Assembly (NCBI GenBank): GCA_003485185.1
Contig: DNAS01000067.1
Span: 1-17,703 of the forward strand
From: Phycisphaerales bacterium
GTDB lineage: Bacteria; Planctomycetota; Phycisphaerae; SM23-33
Direction: 5' to 3'
Length of the DNA: 17,703 nucleotides
Shown here: positions 7,624 to 14,484 of the stretch, in pieces
How the letters are laid out: every line of letters starts with the position of its first letter
How positions within the stretch are numbered: the stretch's first letter is position 1
Made by a program: the position numbers and the translations under genes
Notes under the pieces: generated by a model
Seen by the model: the letters and a program-made list of their open reading frames with translations, nothing else
The model's database searches: none
Told to the model about the DNA's origin: nothing

Positions 7624-8469
7624 CTAGTAGTTCGTTACCGGAACGAAGCCCTTGGCCTCGACGATCTCCTGGCCTTTTTCCGAGAGGTAGAACGTGCAGA
7701 ACGCATGGACCATCGAACCCAGTTCCGGATATCCGTTGGTGAACAGGAAGAGGGGGCGACTGAGCGGGTACCGCCCGGACTGAATCGTTTTACGGTTGGG
7801 CGCCACCCCGTTGATCTCCAGAGCCTTGACCTTCTCGTCCACAAAGCCCAAACCGACGTAGCCGACCGCGCCGGGGGTCGTCGTGACGCGGCTGTACGCC
7901 TGAGGGTTGGAGTTCACATATTCGACCTTCTCGAACATCCTGCTCTTGCCCATCACGAAGTGACTGAAGGTTTCGTACGTGCCCGAAGAGGTGTCCCGGC
8001 TGATGACGACGACGGGCATGTCTGCTCCGCCCAGTTCCTTCCAGTTGGTGACTTTGCCCGTGTAGAGATCTTTCACCTGTTCGATCTTGAGGGCCTTGAT
8101 CGGATTGGACGGATGCACGATGACGCAGACGCCGTCCATCGCGATGGCGTGGGCGACGGGTGTGACGCCTTTCGCGACGGCCTTCTGGAACTCTTCGGAC
8201 TTCATGAACCGGCTCATCGTCGCGATCTGGCACCGCCCGTCGATGAGGGCGGCCGCTCCATCCCCGCTGCCGGTCTTCTTGACCGTGATGCTCACCTGGG
8301 GATGGATCCTCTTGAAGGCCTCGACGAACTCATCGGCAATCGGACCGACGGTCGTGGAGCCCTCGATCTGAAGGTTGGTGTTTCCGGCAGTCACGTCGGC
8401 CAGCCCTGGCATGCCGTTCAGCATCGACGCCAGCACGGCCCACATCGTCACTTGCCACATTTTCCGCAT
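7624..8469 (-). CDS. pstS: Periplasmic phosphate-binding protein PstS
   Basis: PstS captures phosphate in the periplasm and delivers it to PstCAB. The 281-residue product begins with a signal peptide (about 1-24, ending MPGLA before DVTAG); there is no lipobox cysteine, so it is probably soluble. Phosphate-contact motifs typical of the family are present: EGSTTVGP at 36-43, TGSGDGAAAL at 66-75 and SRDTSSGTYETF at 157-168. The PxAHAIAMDGVCVIVHPSNP segment and LYTGKVTNWKELGG are also typical of PstS. Length is in the usual range for the shorter bacterial forms. Start chosen because GGAG lies 7 bases upstream; M4 is a less likely alternative. It is the first gene of the minus-strand pst operon and divergent from phoB. 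Confidence 0.97.
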   Translation of the reverse strand: MRKMWQVTMWAVLASMLNGMPGLADVTAGNTNLQIEGSTTVGPIADEFVEAFKRIHPQVSITVKKTGSGDGAAALIDGRCQIATMSRFMKSEEFQKAVAKGVTPVAHAIAMDGVCVIVHPSNPIKALKIEQVKDLYTGKVTNWKELGGADMPVVVISRDTSSGTYETFSHFVMGKSRMFEKVEYVNSNPQAYSRVTTTPGAVGYVGLGFVDEKVKALEINGVAPNRKTIQSGRYPLSRPLFLFTNGYPELGSMVHAFCTFYLSEKGQEIVEAKGFVPVTNY

Positions 8470-8568
8470 TTCTCATCTCCTTCCGACTCAGGTTCTCTCG
8501 CCGCGGGACGATCCCGCAGCTTCGCTTTCCTGCCTACCGCGCGAATCACAAGTCGGCGTAAGGATCGT

Positions 8569-8586
8569 GTTACAATTCGGATAAAC
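8569..8586 (-). promoter_or_regulatory. Possible Pho box upstream of pstS
   Basis: On the minus strand, GTTTATC-CGAA-TTGTAAC reads as two 7-mers separated by 4 bases, the spacing of a PhoB box (consensus CTGTCAT, 4 bases, CTGTCAC). The second half-site matches 5 of 7 positions, the first only about 2. It lies about 100 bp upstream of the pstS start. No convincing -10 could be placed downstream, so this is tentative. Confidence 0.25.
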
Positions 8587-8691
8587 CCGACGACGGGAAT
8601 CGGATGGTCCATCGCAACCTCATTATGGCGCTGCCCGCGTTAAGCGGCGGTTTCGGGATTGTTAAGATGGCGCTAGTTCTTTCCGACGGCA

Positions 8692-8721
8692 TTGCGAGGC
8701 CTGTGAACCGGCCGGTACAAT
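8692..8721 (+). promoter_or_regulatory. Sigma70-type promoter of phoB, predicted leaderless
   Basis: TTGCGA (8692-8697) and TACAAT (8716-8721) match the -35 and -10 consensus at 4 of 6 and 5 of 6 positions with an 18-base spacer. A start site about 7 bases past the -10 falls at 8728-8729, which is the A of the phoB ATG. There is no Shine-Dalgarno upstream of that ATG. Confidence 0.5.
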
Positions 8722-8728
8722 GCGTTTC

Positions 8729-9451
8729 ATGTCGAAAAAACGCATCGGGATCGTCGAAGATGAGCGCGACATGGCCGATTTGGTTGCAACCCGGCTGCGA
8801 AGGGAAGGCTACCAGGTGGACATAGCGCACGACGGGCGGGATGGGCTGGAGATGATCCGATCGAATCCTCCCGACCTGGCGCTGCTCGACATCATGCTTC
8901 CGGGCATTCCGGGCACGGAGATCGCCAGGGCCCTTCGCGAGGATCCGCGCACTGCGGGGCTGCCCATCATCCTGTTGACGGCCCGAAGCGAGGAAAGCGA
9001 CATTGTGGTCGGACTGAAGTTCGGGGCCGACGATTACGTCACCAAGCCGTTCAGCATGTCGGTGCTGCTGGCCCGCATCGACGCCCTGCTTCGCCGCGCC
9101 GGAACGTCGCCCACGTCACCCGCCAAAGGGGTGCTGAAGATCGGGCCGCTTCGCATCGACCAGCAGCGGTACATCGTCACGATCCACAACGAGCCGGTGT
9201 CGCTGACGCTGACCGAGTTCAAGCTGCTGGCGGCGCTGGCCGCGGCGAAGGGGCGCGTACTGACCCGCAACCAGCTCATGGACCAGGCCATCGGACTGGA
9301 CGCCGTTGTGACGGATCGGACCATTGACGTTCACATGACGGCACTGCGCCGCAAGCTCGGAAAGGCCCGGGAATGTATCCGGACCGTGCGGGGCGTCGGG
9401 TACAAACTGGATACCGACAACGGCGGAGAGAGCCCCGATGAGGTCGCGTAG
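8729..9451 (+). CDS. phoB: Phosphate regulon response regulator PhoB
   Basis: PhoB is the DNA-binding response regulator activated by PhoR in phosphate limitation. The 240-residue product has a receiver domain at 4-120 with the acidic pair E10/D11, phosphoacceptor D54 in LLDIMLPG, T84 in ILLTA and K106 in DDYVTKPF. A winged-helix Trans_reg_C domain at about 136-228 follows, ending RTVRGVGYKL. Order and length are those of OmpR/PhoB proteins. Start: an ATG at 8729 gives MSKKRIGIVEDE; another in-frame ATG at 8720 lies inside the -10 element and is unlikely. Identity as PhoB rather than another OmpR-type regulator rests on the divergent pst operon and the paired PhoR-like kinase; its end overlaps that gene by 14 bp. 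Confidence 0.93.
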   Translation: MSKKRIGIVEDERDMADLVATRLRREGYQVDIAHDGRDGLEMIRSNPPDLALLDIMLPGIPGTEIARALREDPRTAGLPIILLTARSEESDIVVGLKFGADDYVTKPFSMSVLLARIDALLRRAGTSPTSPAKGVLKIGPLRIDQQRYIVTIHNEPVSLTLTEFKLLAALAAAKGRVLTRNQLMDQAIGLDAVVTDRTIDVHMTALRRKLGKARECIRTVRGVGYKLDTDNGGESPDEVA

Positions 9452-11246
9452 GACGTTCGTCAAACTCTTCCTCGGAAACCTGCTGGCGATGGCGGTCATC
9501 CTTTCGCTGGTCGGACTGTTCGCCTATCGGCAGTTGGACCGGAACTACCAGGCGGAAGAACGACGGGACCAGAACCTGCTGACCCGCGTCGCCACGGAGT
9601 ATTTCCGGAAGCTCTGGCCTCTGGAACCGGCCGTCCTGGATCGCCTCTGCAAGGAGCTTCTGTGCGAGCGGTCCATGCGCCTGACCGTCATTGCCGCCGA
9701 TGGCGCGGTGCTCGGAGACAGCGAAGCCGACCCCCGCCTCATGGCGAACCATCGGACCCCGGATCGCCCCGAGGTGCTGGCCGCCTTGGCCGGCAAGAAC
9801 GGCATCGACGAACGCCGCAGCGAAACCCTCGGAGTCAAATACCGCTACGTTGCGATGCCGCTGATCCAGGATGGGCAGGTGGTGGCCACCATCCGGCTGG
9901 CCGTGCCCATCAAGACGATTGCCGAAGGGGAAACGATCCGCCGAAACGCCATTCTCTGGTCGGTGCTGGCGGGAATGGGCGCCGCCGTGTTGCTGGGCCT
10001 GCTGACCAGTTGGATCTGGTACGCCCCCCTGCGAAGGATCACCCGATCCGCCAAGCAGATTGCCTCCGGCGACCTGACCTCCAAAACCGGAATCGACCGC
10101 GCGAGCGGGCTGGGCGAACTGGCCGGAGCGCTCAACGAGATGCGCGACAACCTCGGCAAGTACCTCGGACAGATCGCTGCGCAGCACCAGGATTTCCAGA
10201 CGGTGCTGGCCAACCTGAGGGAAGGCGTCGTCGCCACGGACGCCGATGGGCAGGTCGTTCTGATGAACCGCGCGGCGGGGGAACTCCTCTCGATCGATCA
10301 TCGCCAAGCCGTGGGCAAGCCCCTCCAATCGGTCGTGCCGATTTTGGACATTCTCGAGTTTCACGAGCGGGCGGCGGCAGCGGAAGACCCCTTGCGCCAC
10401 CAGTTCGAGATCGACACGTCCGCCGACCGCCGCATCCTGGAACTGCATGGCGCGAAAGTGCCCGCCGGATCGTCGAACATCGCCTGCCTGCTGGTCCTCC
10501 GTGACGTGACCGCCACCGCCGACGCTGCCGCCATGAAGGCGCAGTTTGTCGCCAACGCCTCGCACGAGCTCCGCACGCCGCTGGCGACCATCCGGGCCGC
10601 CGTGGATTCCCTGGCCTCGACCGAGCCCGGCGACAGGGAGGAACTCGCCAAACTGACCGGAATGCTCGACCGCCACGTCGCGCGGCTGGAGGAGATGACC
10701 CGGGATCTGCTGGACCTGCACACGGTCGAGTCCGTCAAATTCCCGCTCCGGCAGGAGGAGATCGCTCTGGGCGAGCTGGCCGAGTGGATGGGGGCGCAAT
10801 TCGCCTCGCTTGCGCGGGAAAAGCAGGTGGCGCTGACCACCTCGGCTTCGCGCCCACAACATCGGATTCGCTCCGACCGGAAACTCCTGGAGTTGATCCT
10901 GCGAAATCTCGTGGACAATGCGATCAAGTTCACGCCCGCCGGCGGAAGGGTCGAGTGCGCCTTGGACGTGACTGACCGGGGCGTAACAATCCGCGTCCGC
11001 GACACCGGCTGCGGAATCTCCCCCCAGGACCGTCCTCGCGTGTTCGAACGCTTCTATCAGGGCGACGCCGCCCGCAGCGGAGACAGCAAGATTCGCGGCA
11101 CGGGCTTGGGGCTGGCCATCGTCAAGCACGCCGCGGAACGCCTGGGCGCGAGGGTGGAACTTCAGAGTCAAGTGGGAAAGGGGACAACCGTGACGCTGTC
11201 TGTCTTCCACTCGCCGCCTGTCGACTCGCCTGATTCTCCGTTGTGA
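9438..11246 (+). CDS. phoR: Phosphate regulon sensor histidine kinase PhoR
   Basis: This 602-residue kinase would phosphorylate PhoB. Seen in order: a first membrane helix (about 9-30), an extracytoplasmic sensor region (31-168), a second helix (about 172-195), a HAMP-like linker (about 196-245), a PAS domain (about 252-360, with NLREGVVATDADGQVVLMNRAA-type sequence), a HisKA box NASHELRTPLATIR with phosphoacceptor H376, and an HATPase_c domain with N-box NLVDNAIKF (N494), G1 DTGCGI (522-527) and G2 GTGLGLAIV (554-562). E. coli PhoR lacks a large periplasmic domain; the long two-helix sensor here is like the Gram-positive PhoR arrangement, where the domain is Cache/PAS-like. The 14-bp overlap with phoB implies translational coupling. 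No clear terminator follows. Confidence 0.93.
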   Translation: MRSRRTFVKLFLGNLLAMAVILSLVGLFAYRQLDRNYQAEERRDQNLLTRVATEYFRKLWPLEPAVLDRLCKELLCERSMRLTVIAADGAVLGDSEADPRLMANHRTPDRPEVLAALAGKNGIDERRSETLGVKYRYVAMPLIQDGQVVATIRLAVPIKTIAEGETIRRNAILWSVLAGMGAAVLLGLLTSWIWYAPLRRITRSAKQIASGDLTSKTGIDRASGLGELAGALNEMRDNLGKYLGQIAAQHQDFQTVLANLREGVVATDADGQVVLMNRAAGELLSIDHRQAVGKPLQSVVPILDILEFHERAAAAEDPLRHQFEIDTSADRRILELHGAKVPAGSSNIACLLVLRDVTATADAAAMKAQFVANASHELRTPLATIRAAVDSLASTEPGDREELAKLTGMLDRHVARLEEMTRDLLDLHTVESVKFPLRQEEIALGELAEWMGAQFASLAREKQVALTTSASRPQHRIRSDRKLLELILRNLVDNAIKFTPAGGRVECALDVTDRGVTIRVRDTGCGISPQDRPRVFERFYQGDAARSGDSKIRGTGLGLAIVKHAAERLGARVELQSQVGKGTTVTLSVFHSPPVDSPDSPL

Positions 11247-11300
11247 AGATACTTCGTCAGCATGGAGCGCATTGCACCAGACGCATATACGATCTTTAAC

Positions 11301-11351
11301 CAGCCTGACAGATTGATCCGGAAGATATTTGCTTCAGTGACAGCCTGACAG
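11301..11351. repeat. Direct repeat CAGCCTGACAG, two copies 40 bp apart
   Basis: Identical 11-mers lie at 11301-11311 and 11341-11351. The second copy is preceded by GTGA, so on the minus strand it reads CTGTCAGGCTGTCAC, containing CTGTCA twice with an 8-base period. CTGTCA is the core of the E. coli PhoB half-site, but the canonical period is 11. The site is about 55 bp downstream of phoR and beyond the stop of the small minus-strand ORF. Confidence 0.5.
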
Positions 11352-11378
11352 CTCGATTGGGGCGACACCTTGCCCGTG

Positions 11379-11549
11379 TCAAGGACTACTTTCAAACGAG
11401 TAGGGGGTAAATAGAGATACGCTTCGGGCGTTTAAGAAGCAGAACGATCCCCTTGCCTTTCCGACGTTCGTTCGAACCTCTGAGGGTTGGTTTGAAAAGG
11501 TGATGACCACGCAAAACCACAAGAATAAAATGGCTATTGCTGGTGGCAT
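11379..11549 (-). CDS. Candidate small protein, 56 residues, hydrophobic N-terminus
   Basis: An unrecognised small ORF. The ATG is preceded by AAGGAG with a 5-base spacer, and an extended -10 (TGGTATATT at 11574-11582) is placed to give a leader of about 18 bases. The product begins MPPAIAILFLWFCVVITF, one hydrophobic helix at about residues 3-18, followed by a polar, basic segment with FCFL at 36-39. This fits a small membrane protein or a secreted peptide. Codon use is richer in A/T (ATA, TTA, AGT) than in the flanking genes, and the surrounding DNA is also less GC-rich, suggesting acquired or decaying sequence. No homologue is recognised, so chance is a real alternative. The stop codon lies within a small CCTTG/CAAGG inverted repeat. 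Confidence 0.35.
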   Translation of the reverse strand: MPPAIAILFLWFCVVITFSNQPSEVRTNVGKARGSFCFLNARSVSLFTPYSFESSP

Positions 11550-11573
11550 GGTTTCTCCTTGCCTGGATTTTGC

Positions 11574-11582
11574 AATATACCA
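11574..11582 (-). promoter_or_regulatory. Extended -10 promoter of the small ORF
   Basis: On the minus strand the sequence TGGTATATT has the TGn extension and a -10 hexamer matching TATAAT at 5 of 6 positions. No good -35 is present at 16-18 bases, which is common for extended -10 promoters. The predicted start site is about 18 bases before the ATG at 11549. Confidence 0.35.
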
Positions 11583-11809
11583 TCAGATAAGGAGTTAATG
11601 AGTTTCTCGCGTCAGGGGTGTCGCTAAGAAGGCGGTTCTAAAATCGTCTACCCGCCTCGATTTCCTCCAACCCCTTGCATCCGCAAGGGCTGCTTTCCTG
11701 TCCCTTCGGACCCTGTTTTCGGGGCGACGGAGCACCTGTGGGAAACCTGGATTTTCGTCCTAGGCATATTCGTAAACTCGTGATAGACTGTGCCTTGTAG
11801 TGCATTCTT

Positions 11810-11979
11810 GTGTTCGCATGTCGGCACTCGGATGCCTGCTCGTGGCCGCCGTCGGGGAAAGCATCGCACCGGCGGACGGCGCCTGCGAGAATACTTCTCC
11901 GGGCGAAGTTTTCGGCTGAGCCGCCGAAGGCCCGAACACGAGCAGCAGGAAGCTCATCATCCGGCGCAAACGCCGGTTT
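11810..11979 (+). ncRNA. Candidate structured RNA or leader with alternative helices
   Basis: CTGCTCGTG (11836-11844) pairs perfectly with CACGAGCAG (11937-11945) and encloses two arms: GCCGTC/GACGGC or CCGCCG/CGGCGG within 11846-11880, and CGGGC/GCCCG (11900-11904, 11930-11934) topped by TTCGGC/GCCGAA (11911-11916, 11923-11928). An upstream GTGTTCG (11810-11816) can pair with CGAACAC (11933-11939), which overlaps the 3' side of the closing helix, so the two pairings exclude each other. The element ends in CCGGCG-CAAA-CGCCGG-TTT (11961-11979), terminator-like. It lies on the same strand as, and 155 bp before, the PEP-CTERM gene. It matches no RNA family I recognise; GC-rich DNA makes some chance pairing likely. 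Confidence 0.35.
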
Positions 11980-12002
11980 GTCCGATGTGGTGAATTATTG
12001 CT

Positions 12003-12080
12003 TTCTCCGTGGAGGAGAAGCGAGGGAATGCCGGCCGACTCCGGCAAAGCGAGGTGAGTATCGCAAAGGCTCCCCCGGGC
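12003..12080 (+). promoter_or_regulatory. Possible structured 5' leader of the first PEP-CTERM gene
   Basis: Consecutive short stems can be drawn: TTCTCC/GGAGAA (12003-12008, 12014-12019), GCCGG/CCGGC (12030-12034, 12041-12045) and GCGA/TCGC (12049-12052, 12061-12064). GGCAAAGC at 12043 and CGCAAAGG at 12062 flank the last stem, loosely recalling the GGCAAA and CGCAAAG boxes of the GEMM-I c-di-GMP riboswitch. GGGAA with CCGG and TCCGG loosely recalls part of the cobalamin riboswitch. Both lack other required elements, so neither is assigned. Confidence 0.25.
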
Positions 12081-12133
12081 CACGCCGCTTGCCATCTTTG
12101 ATTTACCTGTCCACAACCCCAGGAGGCAACATC

Positions 12134-13195
12134 ATGAAACGCGCTGCCGTCGCATGCTGCGTCATTTTGTCGGTTCTGTCCGTCGTCGATCTCTGTCGGG
12201 CCGAGGGATTTGTCTGGGAACCGGAACGAAGCAGTTATCGCACCGCGGGCGGGTGGGAATCCTTTTACTCCCTGAATAAGATGGCTGCGGCGCTGGCCGG
12301 GCTGGGCGACGGAATCGGCTACGGCACGGTGGCGTCGGACGGTATCGGGAACCCGCTGGACGGAAAAACCGCCTATGGCGGACCGGCCCCGGACAGCCTG
12401 GTTCCCGAGGGCATCGACGAGCGCCCGGGACACTTCTACTTCGGCTTTGCCAATACGTATCCGAAGACGAACGACTTCGACGCCTACGAACTGGGCCAGA
12501 CGGTCATTCAGCCCGGCATGGCGGTCGATCTGTACTTCCGGCGGACCACGAGCGATCCGATCAATTTCATCGGCATGTGCGGGGACACGTCGGACGAGAA
12601 CATCAATGTCAACCTCGAGGTGATCGGCCAGACCGAGTATCTCCGGCTGCGGACGAACGTGACCAACCCGGTCCATTCCACCAAGGGCGGCGGCGACCAG
12701 GACTCGGTTTTCGGGCTCTATATCAATTACGGCAGCTACGACGAGGGCAACCTGGACGTGGACTATCACGGGGCGTTCTTCAGCACGAACATCCACTGGT
12801 GGGACATCGAGGTTCCCGCGATTCCCCACGAGAAGCTGGCGTCCATCCGCCTGAGCACCAACGGCGGAGTCGACGCCGACATGCTGGCGTTCATCCCGCA
12901 CAGTTTTCTCGAGGCCCAATCCCTCGACCCGGACGCGGTTCAGGCCTACGTGGACGACGAGGAACTCCCGCTGGGCCAGGAGGGAAACGGAAACTACTGG
13001 TTCGACAATTTCGGGACCATCCAGCGGGACCTGAACCTGGACGGCACGGCCGAGGATGTCCAATACTTCAAGATACACAACGACCAGTGGTCGGCCCACG
13101 ATTTGGGCATCGGCGTGATTCCCGAACCGGCGACGATTTCCTTGCTGGCCCTGGGCGCTCTGGGGCTGTGGAATCGCAGAAACCGAGTTGTCTGA
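12134..13195 (+). CDS. PEP-CTERM sorting domain protein, function unknown
   Basis: The 353-residue product starts MKRAAVACCVILSVLSVVDL, a signal peptide probably cleaved after CRA (about residue 23). It ends in a PEP-CTERM signal: VIPEPATISLLALGALGLW (328-346) followed by the basic NRRNRVV. Such proteins are exported, recognised by an exosortase through PEP, cleaved, and placed on or outside the cell surface. The exosortase is not in this window. The body (24-325) is acidic, rich in G, D, N and aromatics, with segments such as FYFGFANTYP and HWWDIEVP suggesting a beta-sandwich, but no known domain was recognised. The start is fixed by AGGAGG 7 bases before the ATG. It is convergent with the sialidase gene, with only nine bases between stops. 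Confidence 0.9.
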   Translation: MKRAAVACCVILSVLSVVDLCRAEGFVWEPERSSYRTAGGWESFYSLNKMAAALAGLGDGIGYGTVASDGIGNPLDGKTAYGGPAPDSLVPEGIDERPGHFYFGFANTYPKTNDFDAYELGQTVIQPGMAVDLYFRRTTSDPINFIGMCGDTSDENINVNLEVIGQTEYLRLRTNVTNPVHSTKGGGDQDSVFGLYINYGSYDEGNLDVDYHGAFFSTNIHWWDIEVPAIPHEKLASIRLSTNGGVDADMLAFIPHSFLEAQSLDPDAVQAYVDDEELPLGQEGNGNYWFDNFGTIQRDLNLDGTAEDVQYFKIHNDQWSAHDLGIGVIPEPATISLLALGALGLWNRRNRVV

Positions 13196-13204
13196 CGGGT
13201 CCGG

Positions 13205-14356
13205 TCACTGCGGTTCGCGAGTCAGCGAATCCCGGCCGTCCGTCAGCCATTCCAGGTTGAATCGCGCAAGCAGGAGGCCCTGGTGCTGGACGGCGGAGCC
13301 GTTCAGCGCGCCACCGCCTTCGTAGAGGCACAGGATCGTGCCGTCCTGCGTCACTTGCAGGTCCGAATATCCCGACGGGCCCGCCTCGAGCGTTTTCCCA
13401 ACCGGCCAGGATTTGCACTCGTCGTACGACAGGCGGACGGTCAGGTTCTTGCGGTCGCACGCGGGATGGTTCGGCGGGCGGGTCAGGCGTTCGGTCGTCG
13501 CGGGGTTGGCGAACAGCACGCGGCTGCGCCCTTGCGCGGGCCAGCTCAGGCGCACCATGCTGGACAGGCAGACCGGCTCCAGCAGCGCCTCGTCGAAGGC
13601 GGGTTCCGACCAGCCGGTTGCGCCGTCGGCGCTGACGGTGACGAGGCGACGGTGTTCCTTGCCTTCGTTGCGCATGTTGAACAGCACGCTGCCGTCGGAC
13701 AGTTCGACCGCAGCCGTTTCGCTGGGGTACCGGAAGCGGTCTGTCGTTCGCGCCGCGAAGTCGCCGCAGCGCCAGGTGGCGCCGTGATCGTCGCTGTAGA
13801 TCAGGCCGACGTCCGAAGGACGATGCCCCGGGCGGAGGGCCGTGCGGTCATATCCATTGCCGTCCGACATCCAGAGGGGGATGATCAGCCGGCCGTTGCG
13901 AAGCTGCAAACCGTGCCCCGGACCGGTGGCGATGACCACCCACGGATACCGCCTGCGATATTCCTCCAGCACGGCGCTGATTTCGCGCGGCGGGGACCAC
14001 GTTTTTCCGTCGTCGGCGCTGCGCAGGACATAGACGCGGCTGTAGCGGTAGCAGAAGAGGGCGTGCACCTCGCCGGTTGCGGCATCCGCGATCATCGCGA
14101 AATTGCTCAGGGGTCCGCCGCCGTACGTCGCGTTGGAGGCGATGCGGACGGGCTCCTGCCAGGTTTTCCCGCCGTCCTCGCTGCGGCGGAGGAAAATTTC
14201 GTTGTCGTCCCAGTCCTGGCCCCTGCCGTGGCGGGCCTCGGCTCCTGCCAGGATCGTCCCGCCCGGGGCGACCAGCAGCGTGGGAATGCGAACGACGTGA
14301 TACCCGCCCTCGCCGGCCTGGTAGACGGGAATCTTCTCGCAGAAAGGACCAGTCAT
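13205..14356 (-). CDS. Sialidase (GH33-like, BNR/Asp-box) without visible signal peptide
   Basis: The 383-residue protein has four Asp-box motifs at beta-propeller spacing: SEDGGKTW (59-66), SADDGKTW (113-120), SDDHGATW (188-195) and SYDECKSW (310-317). Sialidase active-site landmarks are visible: VRIP at 22-25 (arginine of the triad, R23), PSETAAVEL with E213, FNMRN with R229, and SGYSDL with Y330, the expected nucleophile, followed by E346. The enzyme would release terminal sialic acids or related nonulosonates. It begins MTGPFCEKIPVY with no hydrophobic leader, and the ATG has AAGGAG about 9 bases upstream, so the enzyme appears cytoplasmic, unlike most catabolic sialidases. It follows the pseudopilin gene by 128 bp on the same strand. 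A non-sialic sugar substrate is possible, since Asp-box families are diverse. Confidence 0.85.
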   Translation of the reverse strand: MTGPFCEKIPVYQAGEGGYHVVRIPTLLVAPGGTILAGAEARHGRGQDWDDNEIFLRRSEDGGKTWQEPVRIASNATYGGGPLSNFAMIADAATGEVHALFCYRYSRVYVLRSADDGKTWSPPREISAVLEEYRRRYPWVVIATGPGHGLQLRNGRLIIPLWMSDGNGYDRTALRPGHRPSDVGLIYSDDHGATWRCGDFAARTTDRFRYPSETAAVELSDGSVLFNMRNEGKEHRRLVTVSADGATGWSEPAFDEALLEPVCLSSMVRLSWPAQGRSRVLFANPATTERLTRPPNHPACDRKNLTVRLSYDECKSWPVGKTLEAGPSGYSDLQVTQDGTILCLYEGGGALNGSAVQHQGLLLARFNLEWLTDGRDSLTREPQ

Positions 14357-14380
14357 GATTCCTCACTCCTTGTTCGTGAT

Positions 14381-14437
14381 GTATGAAAAGACAGCCGGAT
14401 TCCAATAGGTTATCCAACTCGTCTGAGTATGAAAAGA
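14381..14437 (-). repeat. Direct repeat TCTTTTCATAC upstream of the sialidase
   Basis: Two identical 11-mers (plus-strand GTATGAAAAGA) lie at 14381-14391 and 14427-14437, 46 bp apart, within the 128-bp gap before the sialidase start. Their position would suit regulator binding. A weak promoter TTGGAA, 16 bases, TACATC overlaps the proximal copy. Confidence 0.35.
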
Positions 14438-14484
14438 ACTGACAACGGGTGGGAAGTCGCAGGCTAGGGCATTGGCAGGTCCGC

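Larger units (their letters stand above)
11550..12133. other. Gene-poor interval upstream of the first PEP-CTERM gene
   Basis: No credible protein-coding frame was found here. It contains, left to right, the extended -10 of the small ORF (11574-11582), a hairpin CCCTTGC/GCAAGGG around 11675-11692, a strongly structured stretch (11810-11979), further short hairpins (12003-12080), and the Shine-Dalgarno AGGAGG (12121-12126) of the PEP-CTERM gene. Reading frames that cross it lack initiation signals. No convincing sigma70 promoter was located. Confidence 0.6.

Noticed and set aside
6844..8643. Long plus-strand frame of 599 codons opposite pstC and pstS
   Set aside because: The translation is histidine, arginine and glutamine-rich without motifs and lies antisense to two clear transporter genes.
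9276..11210. Long open frame of 644 codons antisense to phoR and the end of phoB
   Set aside because: It mirrors a strongly conserved kinase gene, its translation shows no domain, and long antisense frames are expected in GC-rich codon-biased DNA.
11392..11583. A 63-codon minus-strand frame beginning MVYCKIQARRNH
   Set aside because: No Shine-Dalgarno, and its start codon lies upstream of the predicted transcription start; the 56-codon frame fits the signals better.
11648..11869. A 73-codon minus-strand frame antisense to the structured region
   Set aside because: No initiation signal, low-complexity basic sequence, and it overlaps a stretch explained by RNA-like pairing.
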